Shown: positions 11,301 through 20,263, counted from the first letter of the stretch. The stretch is DNA of 38,483 bases from Clostridiales bacterium (GCA_012841525.1 DUUO01000081.1:1-38483); one strand, 5' to 3'. Notes: generated from the sequence alone by a model not told the origin. Numbers and translations: made by a program.

Positions 11301-14300
11301 CAAATTTAAATCAGACATATGCAAATCCAAATAGTAGTGAAAGATTAACAGATGTTGGAATAATTTTTGAAAGAGTAATTATTGATGGTGTGGAGGTGCC
11401 TCATCAATCTGTTGCATACATAGTAGAATACATGTATCAAACTGAAACAGTCTGGACTTCTTTAAGGCCAAATGGCAATGCTGGGATTTATAAAGTAAGA
11501 ATAAAGTTTAATCAAGATGGTTATATTAAAACATTAACTGAAAATTTAAATGGTGAAGAGTTAAAACTTATAGTTGCAAAAAAAGAAATTGAGTTTTCCA
11601 ATTACAATATTGAAAATCAACTAAGAACTTTTTACTATAATGGCAGCGCTATTACTACAAGATTTTTATTAGGTGAATTTTCATCACTTGCTTCTTATGA
11701 ATATATTAAAATTGACGAAGATAATGTGAATTACATTGATGGAGTTCCTTATAATGAAGATGGCATATCTTATAAAGATCTTCCTGGTTATCAAAATTTT
11801 GCTATAACAGCAGGAATATATTATACGAGAATTTCTGTTTCAGGCTCAGGAAATTATGAGGGAACATATTACACAACAGTAACAATTAGAAAAGCTAATT
11901 TAACCATTACAACTGCTCCTTCTTTAATTGGAGAAAGTATTGAATATGGTTCAAAAAGCGAAGATATTAATCAATTAATAAATCAAAATTCTGCGACAAT
12001 TGAGTGGCAAAAATATGGTAGTTCTGCTCCACCTGAAATTATGGGAAATATTGGACAATGGATTATATCGCAAAATATTGAAAATTATATAGTTGGAGAT
12101 TATGGAATAGATGTTGTCTATGAATTAAATGATGAATATGCTACAAACTTTAATAATCCTTTGTCGAAATTATATATTAAAATCATAAAAAAAGACATAT
12201 CAGATAATTTATATTTCATAGAGAACTCTTTAACACAAAAATATAAAGCAAGAGAGCTAAAGGCAGAGGCAATTGTTGATAGAGAAGGGGCTAATATTTT
12301 AGACACTTATCCAGAAATAAAATTAACTCTTCTATACAAAAAAGATTCGGGTGGAGATTTTTCGCCCGCTTTTCCAAAAGAAGTTGGTTTATATGATGTA
12401 AAAGTTAGAGTTGATGATTATAATTATACTGGCGAGAAAATTTCTAATAAAAAATTTAAAATAGAAAGAGCTATTCCTACAATTGTTCAAATTCCTAGAC
12501 TACCAAATATAAATCTTGGTGAGAAATATCCTGAACAAGACAAAATATTAACAAGCGGCAAAGCTATTATCCCAGGAACTCAAGTATCTGTATCTGGTTA
12601 TTTTGAAGTAATGGTAGATCCTGAAAAAGTGTTTTCAAAAGCTAATGAAAATGATATTCAGTTGCGTTTTATACCATATGAAACACAAAATTATGTGGAT
12701 ACGGTAGTTCAAGCTTCAATTTGGGTTGAGGGTGATAAGATAACTAGTGTTGTAACTAATGTTGAGTATATTGGTGAAGGAAATGCTGTTTATGGTGAAA
12801 GTTTAAGCAATTTTAGCATTTCAGGCACAGCAAAAGATGATGAAGGTAATGCAAAGGAAGGAAGATTTGAATGGGTGAATCCAGAACTTATTCCAAATGT
12901 TGATGAAGAAGTCAATTTTCAGTTTATCCCAGATGATGATACATTCAATATATATTATGGCAAAACGACAATAATTTTGAATTTAGGGACAATGGAATAT
13001 GATGCAAATAAGTCATATTTGAGAGTTCATAAAGGGCAAACCATTTTAGATGCGATAAATAACAAGCAATATTATATTCATATTGTAGATGCAGATGGAT
13101 TGAGCATAACACAATATGATGTTAGTATCGTTGGCACCCCAGAGAATTTAGGTAGGGTTGTAGAAGATGCTGATATTGCTTTACCGTTTGTTGAATGCAG
13201 ATTGAAAGTGAAAAATCCTAACTATGCTCCAATCAATATTGATATAACATCTTGGGCAATGGAAAAAATAAATGCTGATAATATTAGATTGAGTAAAACT
13301 AAAAAAAGTTATGATGGATTTCCTATAAATATCAAAGAATATTTGAAGATAAATGAAACCAGTTATCAAATATCTAATGATCATATTAAAATTTCAAAAA
13401 TATTAAATTCATTAAATGAAGAAATATTAGAATCTGAAACAATATATCCAGGTACATATAAATTTTACATATCCATAGACGAACGTTCATATAAAGAAGA
13501 TGGTAGTTTGTTCGATCAAGGTAAATATTACGGCGAAAATGTTGTTGAGTTTACTATAACCAAACGCGATGTAACAAATGATATTTTGATAAATAATAAT
13601 GAAATAAGCTTTATTGATGTTAATTCATATGTGAATTTTATGGTTGATGATGAAGGAATTTCCAATGAGTTTTTGGATGTAAAATATTATAGATTAAGAA
13701 ATGATGTTTTGTTAGGTAGTTCTCAGCCAAGAGCATTGGGTGATTATTATGTTGTAGTTACATTCTTACCAACACATCCTTATTATTCTTCAACTAAAAA
13801 GAGATTTGATTATACTGTGCAAAAAGCAAAATTAAATATTGTATTTGATAGACTTGAGTATCAAGTGACATTTGGTCAACAATATATCATAGTGCCAAGT
13901 TTTAATTATATATATGATGGCAAAGAAGAAAAAGTTTCATTGGTTGAAAATGAAGGTTATGAATTATCATATGTTGATAAAAACAATATAAATCAAGTAA
14001 TTGATAAACCACAAAACGCAGGCAACTATATTGTAACTGTAAAAGTAATAGGAATGGATGGATATGAGGGTACGGCAAGTGTTGATTTAAAAATTGATAA
14101 AGCGAAAACTCATATTGAAACTAGTCCATATTCACCAGAAAAGCCTATTAAATATGGTGATTCACTGCTAAATGATGTTAAATTGCTTGGTGGACGTGCA
14201 GTTGAAATAACAAATCAAGAACCAATCACTGGAGTGTTTTTCTTGTCAGATCCAGTTATTGGCGATAAACCTGATGCAGGAGAATACGATGACATTAGAG

Positions 14301-16483
14301 TAGTCTTTCAGCCATCTTCACCAAATTATGATGTTGCTTATTCATCTATGAGTATCAAAGTTGAGCAAAGAGATATTGATTTCAAGTTTAGGAATTTATC
14401 AGTTTTCTATACTGGTGAAGCAGTTTGGCCAATCTTTACAACAATTTTGGACGAAGAAATTGAAACCATTATTACAGCAGAAACATTAGATGGGGCGTCT
14501 GTTCTATATCCAATATATGTAGGTGCTTATAAAATAACGGTTAAATCAAATCATAAAAATTATAAGGGAGAAACTACCACAGAATTCAAAATAAATTATG
14601 CAAAATTAGTCTGTACTGAAAATCCAGAAACCTCTAATATCAGTTATGGAGATAAACTTCAATCTAGTTCAATTTTTGGAGGGGTTTTCAAAAATCCAAA
14701 TAACATCGAATTAGGGGCAGTAGCAGGAAACATTGAATATAAATATCCTAATCTTGCATTAATAGGTGGTGTTGGTGTTTATGAGCAAGAATACATATTT
14801 ACTCCAAATGATAAAAATTATGAAAATTATGAAGGCGTTATAAATGTTAGGGTTGTTAAAAAATTATTAAGCTTTACTGTCGAAGATACGACATTTGTTT
14901 ACGGAGATTTAATTAAAGCACCACGCTTTGTTTTTTTGGAAGGTGAAGAGGCAGAAGTAAACAATGTAGATTTTGAAAATGACTTAAATACTGGCGTTAT
15001 TAGAGATGTTGGAACTTATGGCAGCTATATTGCTAAAATTGAAGATGACAATTATTATGGGCAAGCAGAGTATAATATTAATATTTTGAAAAAAGTTGTT
15101 TCATTAGACTATTACGTTGTTGATAAATTAGACTCTAAGCTTGTTAATGTATATCAAACTCAATATGGTCAAACATTAAATAAACTAATAAGGGTAAATC
15201 CAGCATCGCTTGCTTTGTTTGATATGGATAAAGTTGATCTAATTTCTCAAGGAATTGAAGTAGAATATGGTAAAGTAAACTCTTCATCAAGATTTCTTAA
15301 TGCTCCAGTTGATGTTGGCGAATATATTATATATCCAAAAATGGAAAATTTATCAAATTATACATTAAGATCAACAGAAAGCATAAGATTTAACATTGTT
15401 AAAGCAACAGTTAGTATTAGTTTTGATAATGCGTCTTTGACAAACAATGTCTATGGAAGCACTATTTTACCACCAACTATAATAACATCTCCTGTTTCAG
15501 CTAAGGTGAAAGTAAAAATAACTTTCCCTGGTTCTAGTCAAGCCATACCACAATCTGCTGGCACCCATGCTGTAAAGGCAGAAATAATCGATGACAATTA
15601 TAATGCTGCACAAATTAATAGCCTATTTGTTATAAAGAGAAAGGCTCTTGCAATTAAAAACATCGTTGCATACGATAAAGCATATGATGGATTAAGTGAG
15701 ATTAGGATCACAGGAGAATTAGAAGGTATCGAAGGTGGAGATGAAGTAAAACTTTCTATGCAAGGTGAAACTATTGATGGAAGATTTAATGTTGGAGTAC
15801 ATAAAATAGCAATTCGTAAAATGTCTATTAGTGGTCTTGATGCTTCAAATTATTATGTAAATAAGCCTTTAGTAGATAATTTAGAAATAAAAATCAAAAA
15901 AGAAACAATGTATGATTATAACTCAGAATCATATGCAAGGAATTTAAATGGCTTTGATCCTAATGTAAGCATTGAATTTATAGATGTAAAAGATCCAGCT
16001 AATAAGACAAATGGTTTTACAAAGTTAATAGGTCAAACTGCTGTTGTTAAACGTATTGTAGTAATGAGAAATGGAATTGAAACAACTGTAGATGAGCCAA
16101 TTAAATTTTATATCAAATTACCAGCAGATATGATTGAATCTAAAAACTTAAAAGTAGAATTTAAAGGAAATCTTGCAGGACAAAGTATTCAAGTCGAAAG
16201 AGAAGATGACTATTTAACTTTCAATGCAAATAGCTCAGGTGAAATTTTGATATATTCTAATGAATTCCCATATTGGACAATAATAATTGCTGGTGCAATT
16301 TTAATGCTTATTGTAGGGATAATAGCAATATTAATTGCTTATCCACTAAAGAAAAGGAAAAAGGTATCTAAAGAAGTGCAAAAAGCACATGAGTTTGGTA
16401 TTGCTGATGAAGAGGCTCAAATTAAAGCTGAAAGAAGAGCCCAAAAACAAGAAATTGACAAACGCCGAAATTGGCGCAAATGA
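5387..16483 (+). CDS. Giant membrane-anchored MBG-repeat surface protein (3698 aa)
   Basis: A very large exported protein. Residues 1-40 form a signal peptide (basic start, hydrophobic core about 10-32, SAYA near a likely cleavage site). Residues about 40-880 are mixed and include an EF-hand/dockerin-like loop (DANKDGKISYSN, 416-427) and an Ig-like segment ending VDRAGNVSP. From about 896 to 3400 at least 19 diverged repeats each end in a pattern such as NAGTYEV, VGDYIF, DAGNYTL or VGTYGS, followed by a N-Y-x-G segment and a strand ending I-x-K-A. This is the pattern of MBG-type beta domains. A YDG-type domain (about 3420-3505; YDGLSEI, LEGIEGGDEVKL, ISGLDASNYYV) follows, then a stalk, one transmembrane helix (about 3630-3652) and a basic, charged cytoplasmic tail of about 46 residues. 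No LPXTG motif is present. A role in adhesion or surface structure is inferred only. The GTG start is supported by AAGGAG at 5373. The gene ends in TGA. Confidence 0.9.
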   Translation: MQRIAKNKTTIFVLLFIFFIFGIFLSSNNFVLTKGYSAYAYTSSVGDYHELYATEIDLSTAKRDGSGEREGKDFLISNASTEYSFSSTKIVFKGGYIIASIPIKTGDYAGIYSAMREQDMRVSVNFNGKIKALEIGSGEPNFISYIGFLRDFTNLDSLGSGLSSIETNLQLISAKEDIHDLSNSDLHDKRDISTNNTVDFIASLGDSLGVNQGNAVNYSPSDMFSLEQEAPNPHVILVIKAQSNDMKLEVSEPKLSVEVSFKPDKTLSISAATMVISGSNRQTVTITDLDGGGMAIVGSSTFPMDKVYIKSGDSIEIRYKIKVGQKEFSISEFRDKFKNISKIFNSRFETDDVLWRYFVKHSDLSNEQRVSLIEETKEISGEYGIIRFRVAPAGVLGATHEIPEENKLHIIPRLFDANKDGKISYSNYDNSVDFQTFINDSANTVWSLNIDNSSPQKPIIDLTSDFGKTINNKTWYTKSNGAPINLTEDSYNSEALLDETDTIVGGENKLDSLERLYAIALPSNVSTISIDAIDFGSSNITYQGREVSLLGALKTKSDDLNKLVKEFNGGEVNTLILVTVDRAGNVSPVSVYSLDQGNAVRVDGSTKRISLSMFVADSMFPSTQYPNFGIGYFYEDKGDGVLYENGELKDNLPTAGTGIQVGYSGEFKRDAKVVIRFSMNEEQASKYMLVRYNNSNNSPGITVDQAIGKEIETTAAKKIIHYDMIYEILDNDWDSINGLEIKLHFGELINISHNQTLYTFRTGYSGLGVPQDINNDFDAYSKIDQTPITPKPEMKTEYFETVEYSIRVYVAEEGIPGRRAVVTLGTDISHPIEISTTSLVPMSKKGYTLILPYGEGVLNLTTLETVTKSAGSTTEFDLYNITAIDIDKPKEDPFIDAGTYGYRVSVKVDENSRYYGSTIGSYTIERASAQLNQLQQMGVLYFGDSLGLFGNSYDYEYMIGDEIYYKIDGKLKLESKNNLGQSIYHDDAIQIGDDFYHASYIRDLYGIYTVLSPLYSGEYGDDFSLPSSDENYPIRVEYQPIDLSSFDEETIQNNFAFFQKYYEEVEQDGQIKYVLKKGTLHSGNYKKAEARIDIKILPKQATIFVSDGQTDVVERVYNGDSQVINFAAEADRPLQIFNDNITDPVERKNSVVFKVRYKIGEVWSEVAPINAGTYEVEARIDNSKCNYTSEPLYISLRVDKKQLDIEIDEEATENNYTIVTKKDLPFEFDNLVGITGIYEIDYMYMYLNRPMLNSIHTDIEVVEGSYDHIEYIENYLFSIYSVSESDWIYSDLRNSINNFLDVGDYIFEVSIDDLNFKGKEYIKVRVNPPSGAVITEPTISLLENYETYALDGTHLGKTGHIEYGQILNESLDILDIASARPLIFRPATGANIIVNGRFYFESEEKYYERTQLTREYSPLDPNKLILSVRYDGNNPISHKVKLIWEAGEYENDIFIKNNNFDVYEQEVDLNVVRALLDFDNVFLTSIKYKTTFDSSLIEGDIKSNGFSLDRNTYTLSLVDEQLEGQQINGGNHLIKYNFSFNEDYLDLNKHYYFYGEVQIPLTVTPREVTINLPLSNISDGDLDDYDEIEDNKDENKGLIYYYSHENKESEEVNIIDNETGETIEGNVRLSYMYFRTKAEGELPGVGESIDPNYPNFIKIPDINRSTKPGRYIVVVRISNNESNYIGSIQKPCYVIKSELNISENLPDLEYGYMLEDLHYLLEDITLNNDNQSNPIKFLGKLIFVENTLISSIGNQAYEVSFIPTSNETLYQYFKPFKKSLTFNVIKRKVQFEYEPEDFIYTYNAKEQKPTIKIKHPVTQEYISEEILDVILDIEYSNSNGKVLSIIDAGNYTLKVKIREDISNEYTEVLQGEDTKNIVINKAKINFSNEDIEEKYTGNVQSPLPEFTSDFNIDNYYDELLHSFNKTFINYVGNVVEPIKVGKYSMNISVTHRNFEGSQNLTFYIVPSILSFSNLNQTYANPNSSERLTDVGIIFERVIIDGVEVPHQSVAYIVEYMYQTETVWTSLRPNGNAGIYKVRIKFNQDGYIKTLTENLNGEELKLIVAKKEIEFSNYNIENQLRTFYYNGSAITTRFLLGEFSSLASYEYIKIDEDNVNYIDGVPYNEDGISYKDLPGYQNFAITAGIYYTRISVSGSGNYEGTYYTTVTIRKANLTITTAPSLIGESIEYGSKSEDINQLINQNSATIEWQKYGSSAPPEIMGNIGQWIISQNIENYIVGDYGIDVVYELNDEYATNFNNPLSKLYIKIIKKDISDNLYFIENSLTQKYKARELKAEAIVDREGANILDTYPEIKLTLLYKKDSGGDFSPAFPKEVGLYDVKVRVDDYNYTGEKISNKKFKIERAIPTIVQIPRLPNINLGEKYPEQDKILTSGKAIIPGTQVSVSGYFEVMVDPEKVFSKANENDIQLRFIPYETQNYVDTVVQASIWVEGDKITSVVTNVEYIGEGNAVYGESLSNFSISGTAKDDEGNAKEGRFEWVNPELIPNVDEEVNFQFIPDDDTFNIYYGKTTIILNLGTMEYDANKSYLRVHKGQTILDAINNKQYYIHIVDADGLSITQYDVSIVGTPENLGRVVEDADIALPFVECRLKVKNPNYAPINIDITSWAMEKINADNIRLSKTKKSYDGFPINIKEYLKINETSYQISNDHIKISKILNSLNEEILESETIYPGTYKFYISIDERSYKEDGSLFDQGKYYGENVVEFTITKRDVTNDILINNNEISFIDVNSYVNFMVDDEGISNEFLDVKYYRLRNDVLLGSSQPRALGDYYVVVTFLPTHPYYSSTKKRFDYTVQKAKLNIVFDRLEYQVTFGQQYIIVPSFNYIYDGKEEKVSLVENEGYELSYVDKNNINQVIDKPQNAGNYIVTVKVIGMDGYEGTASVDLKIDKAKTHIETSPYSPEKPIKYGDSLLNDVKLLGGRAVEITNQEPITGVFFLSDPVIGDKPDAGEYDDIRVVFQPSSPNYDVAYSSMSIKVEQRDIDFKFRNLSVFYTGEAVWPIFTTILDEEIETIITAETLDGASVLYPIYVGAYKITVKSNHKNYKGETTTEFKINYAKLVCTENPETSNISYGDKLQSSSIFGGVFKNPNNIELGAVAGNIEYKYPNLALIGGVGVYEQEYIFTPNDKNYENYEGVINVRVVKKLLSFTVEDTTFVYGDLIKAPRFVFLEGEEAEVNNVDFENDLNTGVIRDVGTYGSYIAKIEDDNYYGQAEYNINILKKVVSLDYYVVDKLDSKLVNVYQTQYGQTLNKLIRVNPASLALFDMDKVDLISQGIEVEYGKVNSSSRFLNAPVDVGEYIIYPKMENLSNYTLRSTESIRFNIVKATVSISFDNASLTNNVYGSTILPPTIITSPVSAKVKVKITFPGSSQAIPQSAGTHAVKAEIIDDNYNAAQINSLFVIKRKALAIKNIVAYDKAYDGLSEIRITGELEGIEGGDEVKLSMQGETIDGRFNVGVHKIAIRKMSISGLDASNYYVNKPLVDNLEIKIKKETMYDYNSESYARNLNGFDPNVSIEFIDVKDPANKTNGFTKLIGQTAVVKRIVVMRNGIETTVDEPIKFYIKLPADMIESKNLKVEFKGNLAGQSIQVEREDDYLTFNANSSGEILIYSNEFPYWTIIIAGAILMLIVGIIAILIAYPLKKRKKVSKEVQKAHEFGIADEEAQIKAERRAQKQEIDKRRNWRK

Positions 16484-16529
16484 TAATATAAAACTGGCAA
16501 AACAAATCAAATTTATGGGCAAATAATGT

Positions 16530-16566
16530 GCACAAAACAACAAAACACATGAATAATTTGTGCTTT
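16530..16566 (+). terminator. Possible weak hairpin after the giant gene
   Basis: GCACAAA (16530-16536) and TTTGTGC (16557-16563) are complementary and are followed by TTT. The 20-base loop is long, so termination here would be partial at best. Confidence 0.25.
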
Positions 16567-16619
16567 TAACAGTTATTAATATATTGACTAACATTATTTT
16601 GTTTTACTAATAAGAATGA

Positions 16620-18365
16620 ATGAAAAAATTATATGTTTTAAATAAATTTAATAATAAAAAATTTATTTTTGTTTTTGTTTGTGCTTTTTTATTGTTTTTT
16701 GGTTTTTTCTCAATATCAAATAAAACAATATCTTGTTCTTACGCTGCTGATGATGTGGTGAGAGAGATTGTTTATCCTAAACTAAAAGATCACAACAAAG
16801 AATATTTTAATGTAAAAGAGGGCGTAGAGTATATTTTTGAGTTTGAAGATACGGCAAGTGCACCAATTATAAATTTTTATTTTGAACCATTAGATAATAG
16901 ATTTGATTTTTTTAGTATTGGAAGTAATTCAGAACTAAAAGAAATAAATTCTTACATAGACGAAAATGAAAACAATGGTTCAAAGCTTAGAAAAGAAGAA
17001 AATGGCAAGTGGATGTTTTCATTGGTTTTTCATGTAAATGGAATGTTTTATGCTGATATACTTTTTGAAGATAGTACTAAAAAACAAATCATAGCAGATA
17101 TAAGAAAAATTGACACTGATGCACCAACTATAAAAAATATTGGAGATATAGATTTTGATGTTGGGCCACTTAATAGTAGGGGTTATAAAGTGCCTTTTTC
17201 AGATGAGCCTAAAAGTACATTTGGAGGCAAAAGTGGAATAAAACAAGTTGATGTCATTAAAGATAAAAAATCAGAATATTCTGAAAATGATAAAAATTTA
17301 GATAAAAATTTATATGTATTGTTAACAGATCTTAATAAATTTGGAACCTATAATGATTATTTAAAAAAAATAGAAGAATATGATGAAAAGTTTTATGGTA
17401 TTGATCGGATTACAATAAATGGAAAAAAAGAAGGTGAATATTATAATTTTGATGTAATTGAGAATGCAAGATATTATTTGAGAGTCGAAGATATGGCTGG
17501 GAATGTCAATTATTATTTCTTCTTAAATTATAATAAAGAAAAAGATTTTAGATATAATGTAGAAATGTATGTTGGGACTACAATAAAGTCTGTAAACGTA
17601 AAGCCCTTATTTGATAATTATTTTGAATTACTAGAAAGTCATAAAGAAAACACTAAATTAGAAACATATAAATATTTTTTGGATGCATATAATGAAGAGG
17701 TCAAGATTTTTGAACTAAATTTTGGAAATGAAGCTAAACTAGCATCGCGTGAAAGGTTGTTAGCCAAGAAAGAAGAAATTGAAAATTTATATAACCAACC
17801 CAAAGTTGATTATTACATAAATGGAACTATGCAAACCAATGATATTAATGCATATATAATGGATATGCGTTTTGAAATTCAAAATTTTGATCCAATTAAA
17901 AAAATTAAAGATTTTAAATATGGTGAAAAAATCGAAGTTTTTATAACACTGACACCAACAAACATAAAAAACAAGCGAAATGTCAATCAAAATAGATTTT
18001 ATGATGTGCTAATAGACATAAAAAAAGACGATAAAGATTGTGAACTCACTAGTGATATAATATATGTTAAATTTGATTTTTCACCTAATATTTCAAATAT
18101 AACATTAAATAATGAAATGTTAAAAAACAATCGAATATTTTTAATGGACATAAATGAAAGTTTGGAAATAAGGTTTTATGATCATCAATATGCCAAAAAA
18201 TCAAACTTAACTTTGTATTTAATTTTTGCAAGTATTTTTTTAATGATATTGTTGTTTTATATGTTTTTAATTAGGAAAAAATCTCAAAATATATATTTTA
18301 TTTATTATTTGTCTATTAATGATTTAACAAAACCTAATGAAGCAAACAAAAAAACGACAAAATAA
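16620..18365 (+). CDS. Exported, C-terminally membrane-anchored protein with an Ig-like segment
   Basis: Not a recognised family. The 581-residue protein has an N-terminal signal sequence (basic stretch, then hydrophobic FIFVFVCAFLLFFGFFSI, then SYAADD), a hydrophilic extracellular part of about 490 residues, one C-terminal transmembrane helix (about 531-552) and a basic tail. Within the outer part, DTDAPTIKNIGD (about 160-175) and ARYYLRVEDMAGNVNYYF (about 285-302) resemble the start and end of bacterial Ig-like domains. The giant protein has the same type of AGNV ending. A Lys/Glu-rich, probably helical, segment lies around residues 335-395. The ATG at 16620 has no clear ribosome binding site; the nearby ATG at 16616 is in another frame and stops after nine codons. 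It follows the giant gene by 136 bases with the same topology, so the two products may act together at the surface. Confidence 0.8.
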   Translation: MKKLYVLNKFNNKKFIFVFVCAFLLFFGFFSISNKTISCSYAADDVVREIVYPKLKDHNKEYFNVKEGVEYIFEFEDTASAPIINFYFEPLDNRFDFFSIGSNSELKEINSYIDENENNGSKLRKEENGKWMFSLVFHVNGMFYADILFEDSTKKQIIADIRKIDTDAPTIKNIGDIDFDVGPLNSRGYKVPFSDEPKSTFGGKSGIKQVDVIKDKKSEYSENDKNLDKNLYVLLTDLNKFGTYNDYLKKIEEYDEKFYGIDRITINGKKEGEYYNFDVIENARYYLRVEDMAGNVNYYFFLNYNKEKDFRYNVEMYVGTTIKSVNVKPLFDNYFELLESHKENTKLETYKYFLDAYNEEVKIFELNFGNEAKLASRERLLAKKEEIENLYNQPKVDYYINGTMQTNDINAYIMDMRFEIQNFDPIKKIKDFKYGEKIEVFITLTPTNIKNKRNVNQNRFYDVLIDIKKDDKDCELTSDIIYVKFDFSPNISNITLNNEMLKNNRIFLMDINESLEIRFYDHQYAKKSNLTLYLIFASIFLMILLFYMFLIRKKSQNIYFIYYLSINDLTKPNEANKKTTK

Positions 18366-18467
18366 AAAAGTAATTAACAGTGAGGTATAAATTTATAGAG
18401 TTTATAATAAAAACAAATAAAATAAGAATATAAAATGATTGTTAATAATCTTTATAACGACTTTTTA

Positions 18468-18476
18468 TGATATAAT
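18468..18476 (+). promoter_or_regulatory. Extended -10 promoter before the polytopic membrane protein genes
   Basis: TGATATAAT is an extended -10 element (TG-N-TATAAT). The region 17 bases upstream has no good -35. The expected start near 18483 leaves a short leader to the ATG at 18501. Confidence 0.5.
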
Positions 18477-18500
18477 TATTTTGGAAGTTAATTTGAGACA

Positions 18501-19349
18501 ATGAAATATTTGAAAAAAACCATTGAATATTTGTTTGTTTTAGAAAAGGGCAAGAGGATGCTTGTTCTTTTCTTATTAGCGTTGCCAATGGGCATTAGTT
18601 TTGCTTTTGTTTCACCAAATTATGTTTTATTAAATTGGCTAAAAAATTATTCAGTAGGAAATCAAAATTTTTGGCAAGCATGGAATTTCTATGGACAAAT
18701 TAAACCAATAGAGATGCTTATTGCAACAATTGCAACTTTTATTACTACTTTTTTTTCTTACTCTATTATGACAACTGTTATATCTAGAAGCATGAGAGTA
18801 GGAATGTTTAAGGTGAATAATTTGTTTTATGAAGCAAATGAAAACTTTTTCGCTATATTTTCATTTACAATAATCGCATTTATTGGTGGCCTTATATTTA
18901 AGGCTTTGTCTTCTTTATTTTTTACCTTGTGGCAAGGGGTTCATTCTTTGTATTTATCGATGGTGCTATCAATAATCACACTAATTTTGCTAATTTGTCT
19001 TTTATGCTTTATTTTTACATATATTTGCTTATTTTTACCATATATGAGTATTAATGGATTAAAATTTAAGGATGCTATAGCAGAATCAATTGGAAGGTTT
19101 GGTAAAAAACAAGGGAAAAGTTTGTTCATATCTATATTAATCCCTGTGCTACTTGGTGTGTTATTTGGAACTCTTGCTGGGCTTTCTGAATATAGATTTG
19201 TTGGAATTATAGTTGACAGTATTTCATATGCTTTTTTAAGTGTATATTTATTAACTCTTGCTTTTGTGGCATATTATAAAATTGAAGGGCTAGAGCGAAA
19301 AGATTATACAAAAGAATATTTTTATAAAAACACAAAGGGTAAATTATGA
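18501..19349 (+). CDS. Polytopic membrane protein, unknown function
   Basis: Function not recognised. The 282-residue protein has about six hydrophobic segments: roughly residues 20-37, 70-93, 110-132, 150-185 (long, possibly the segment FIFTYICLFLPYM included), 208-226 and 233-258. The loop after the long segment reads NGLKFKDAIAESIGRFGKKQGKS, which resembles the amphipathic loop seen in several small integral membrane families that lack catalytic motifs. No ATP-binding or catalytic motif is visible. GGAAG (18483-18487) is a weak, distant ribosome binding site. Its stop overlaps the next start (ATGA at 19346-19349), so the two membrane proteins are translationally coupled and probably form a complex. 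Confidence 0.8.
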   Translation: MKYLKKTIEYLFVLEKGKRMLVLFLLALPMGISFAFVSPNYVLLNWLKNYSVGNQNFWQAWNFYGQIKPIEMLIATIATFITTFFSYSIMTTVISRSMRVGMFKVNNLFYEANENFFAIFSFTIIAFIGGLIFKALSSLFFTLWQGVHSLYLSMVLSIITLILLICLLCFIFTYICLFLPYMSINGLKFKDAIAESIGRFGKKQGKSLFISILIPVLLGVLFGTLAGLSEYRFVGIIVDSISYAFLSVYLLTLAFVAYYKIEGLERKDYTKEYFYKNTKGKL

Positions 19350-20239
19350 TATATAGACATTCATTAATGACTGGAATATCAAATTTGGATTTGATATTAA
19401 AAATTTTAGTTTATATTGCTGTTTTCATGCTGATTTCAATGGCAATATTTACTGCTATTGCTGTACCAATTTATAATTCAATAGGAGAAAGTTTTCAATT
19501 AGTAAATAGAATGGATAATCTTCATAAAAAGCTAGCATCAACAAGAATAACAATTGATGGGGTTGATGAGGTTTATAAAGAAATTCAAGAGTTTTTCAAT
19601 CAAGATAGTAAAAAGATAGGTGCAGCACTGGGTGTTTATATAACATTTTATTTATTTATGTTATTATCAATTTCTTTTATGTTGGTGCCAGCGACTGTGG
19701 TATTGCATCAAAAGATGACGGTTGGATACTCTACAGGTTTTACTAAGGCATTGATTAAAAACTTAAAATTGAGTTTTCAGTTTGCTTTGTTACATACAAT
19801 TTTTAATTTAATATTACATTTGATTTTGTTTGTTATCTTGTATTACATAACTTATGCTCTTTATTTAGGGTTAAAAGTTATTGGGTTATCTTTTGCAGTG
19901 CTAATTATTGCATTTTTTCAAGGTATTAAAAGAGCATTAATTAGTCAATGGCTACCAAATGTTATTATCGAAAAAAAGGGAGTATTTAAAAGTTTTATTA
20001 GCAGCATAAAATCTTCAAAAAAATTAATGTCAAGTCTTTTGCCATTTTTTACAATACTGAGTTTAATAGTAATAACTGTTTCATTAGCAACATCAGTGTT
20101 CACGGCATACTTGATGCCAGTTTTAGTTTTTTCTATTTCAGTTATTTTTTTAATGAGTGCAAATCTAATATCATACTATAGAGCAAACAAAAAAAATTAC
20201 ATGATTAATGACCAAAAATTTACTTTTGATGATTTATAA
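19346..20239 (+). CDS. Polytopic membrane protein, unknown function, coupled to the previous gene
   Basis: Function not recognised. The 297-residue protein has six predicted membrane segments: about 12-38, 92-116, 150-175, 178-200, 228-250 and 254-275. A hydrophilic outer or inner loop lies between the first two (about 45-90), with a possible short helix (QLVNRMDNLHKKLAS). Between segments 4 and 5, GIKRALISQWLPNVIIEKKG and a Ser/Lys-rich stretch (SFISSIKSSKKLMSS) form a basic loop that is probably cytoplasmic. It has similar size and topology to its neighbour, so the pair may be distant paralogues. It overlaps the preceding stop by 4 bases and is followed after 24 bases by the uL15-like gene, which suggests one transcript. 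Confidence 0.8.
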   Translation: MIYRHSLMTGISNLDLILKILVYIAVFMLISMAIFTAIAVPIYNSIGESFQLVNRMDNLHKKLASTRITIDGVDEVYKEIQEFFNQDSKKIGAALGVYITFYLFMLLSISFMLVPATVVLHQKMTVGYSTGFTKALIKNLKLSFQFALLHTIFNLILHLILFVILYYITYALYLGLKVIGLSFAVLIIAFFQGIKRALISQWLPNVIIEKKGVFKSFISSIKSSKKLMSSLLPFFTILSLIVITVSLATSVFTAYLMPVLVFSISVIFLMSANLISYYRANKKNYMINDQKFTFDDL

Positions 20240-20263
20240 TTTATGCTAATTGGAGGATGATTT

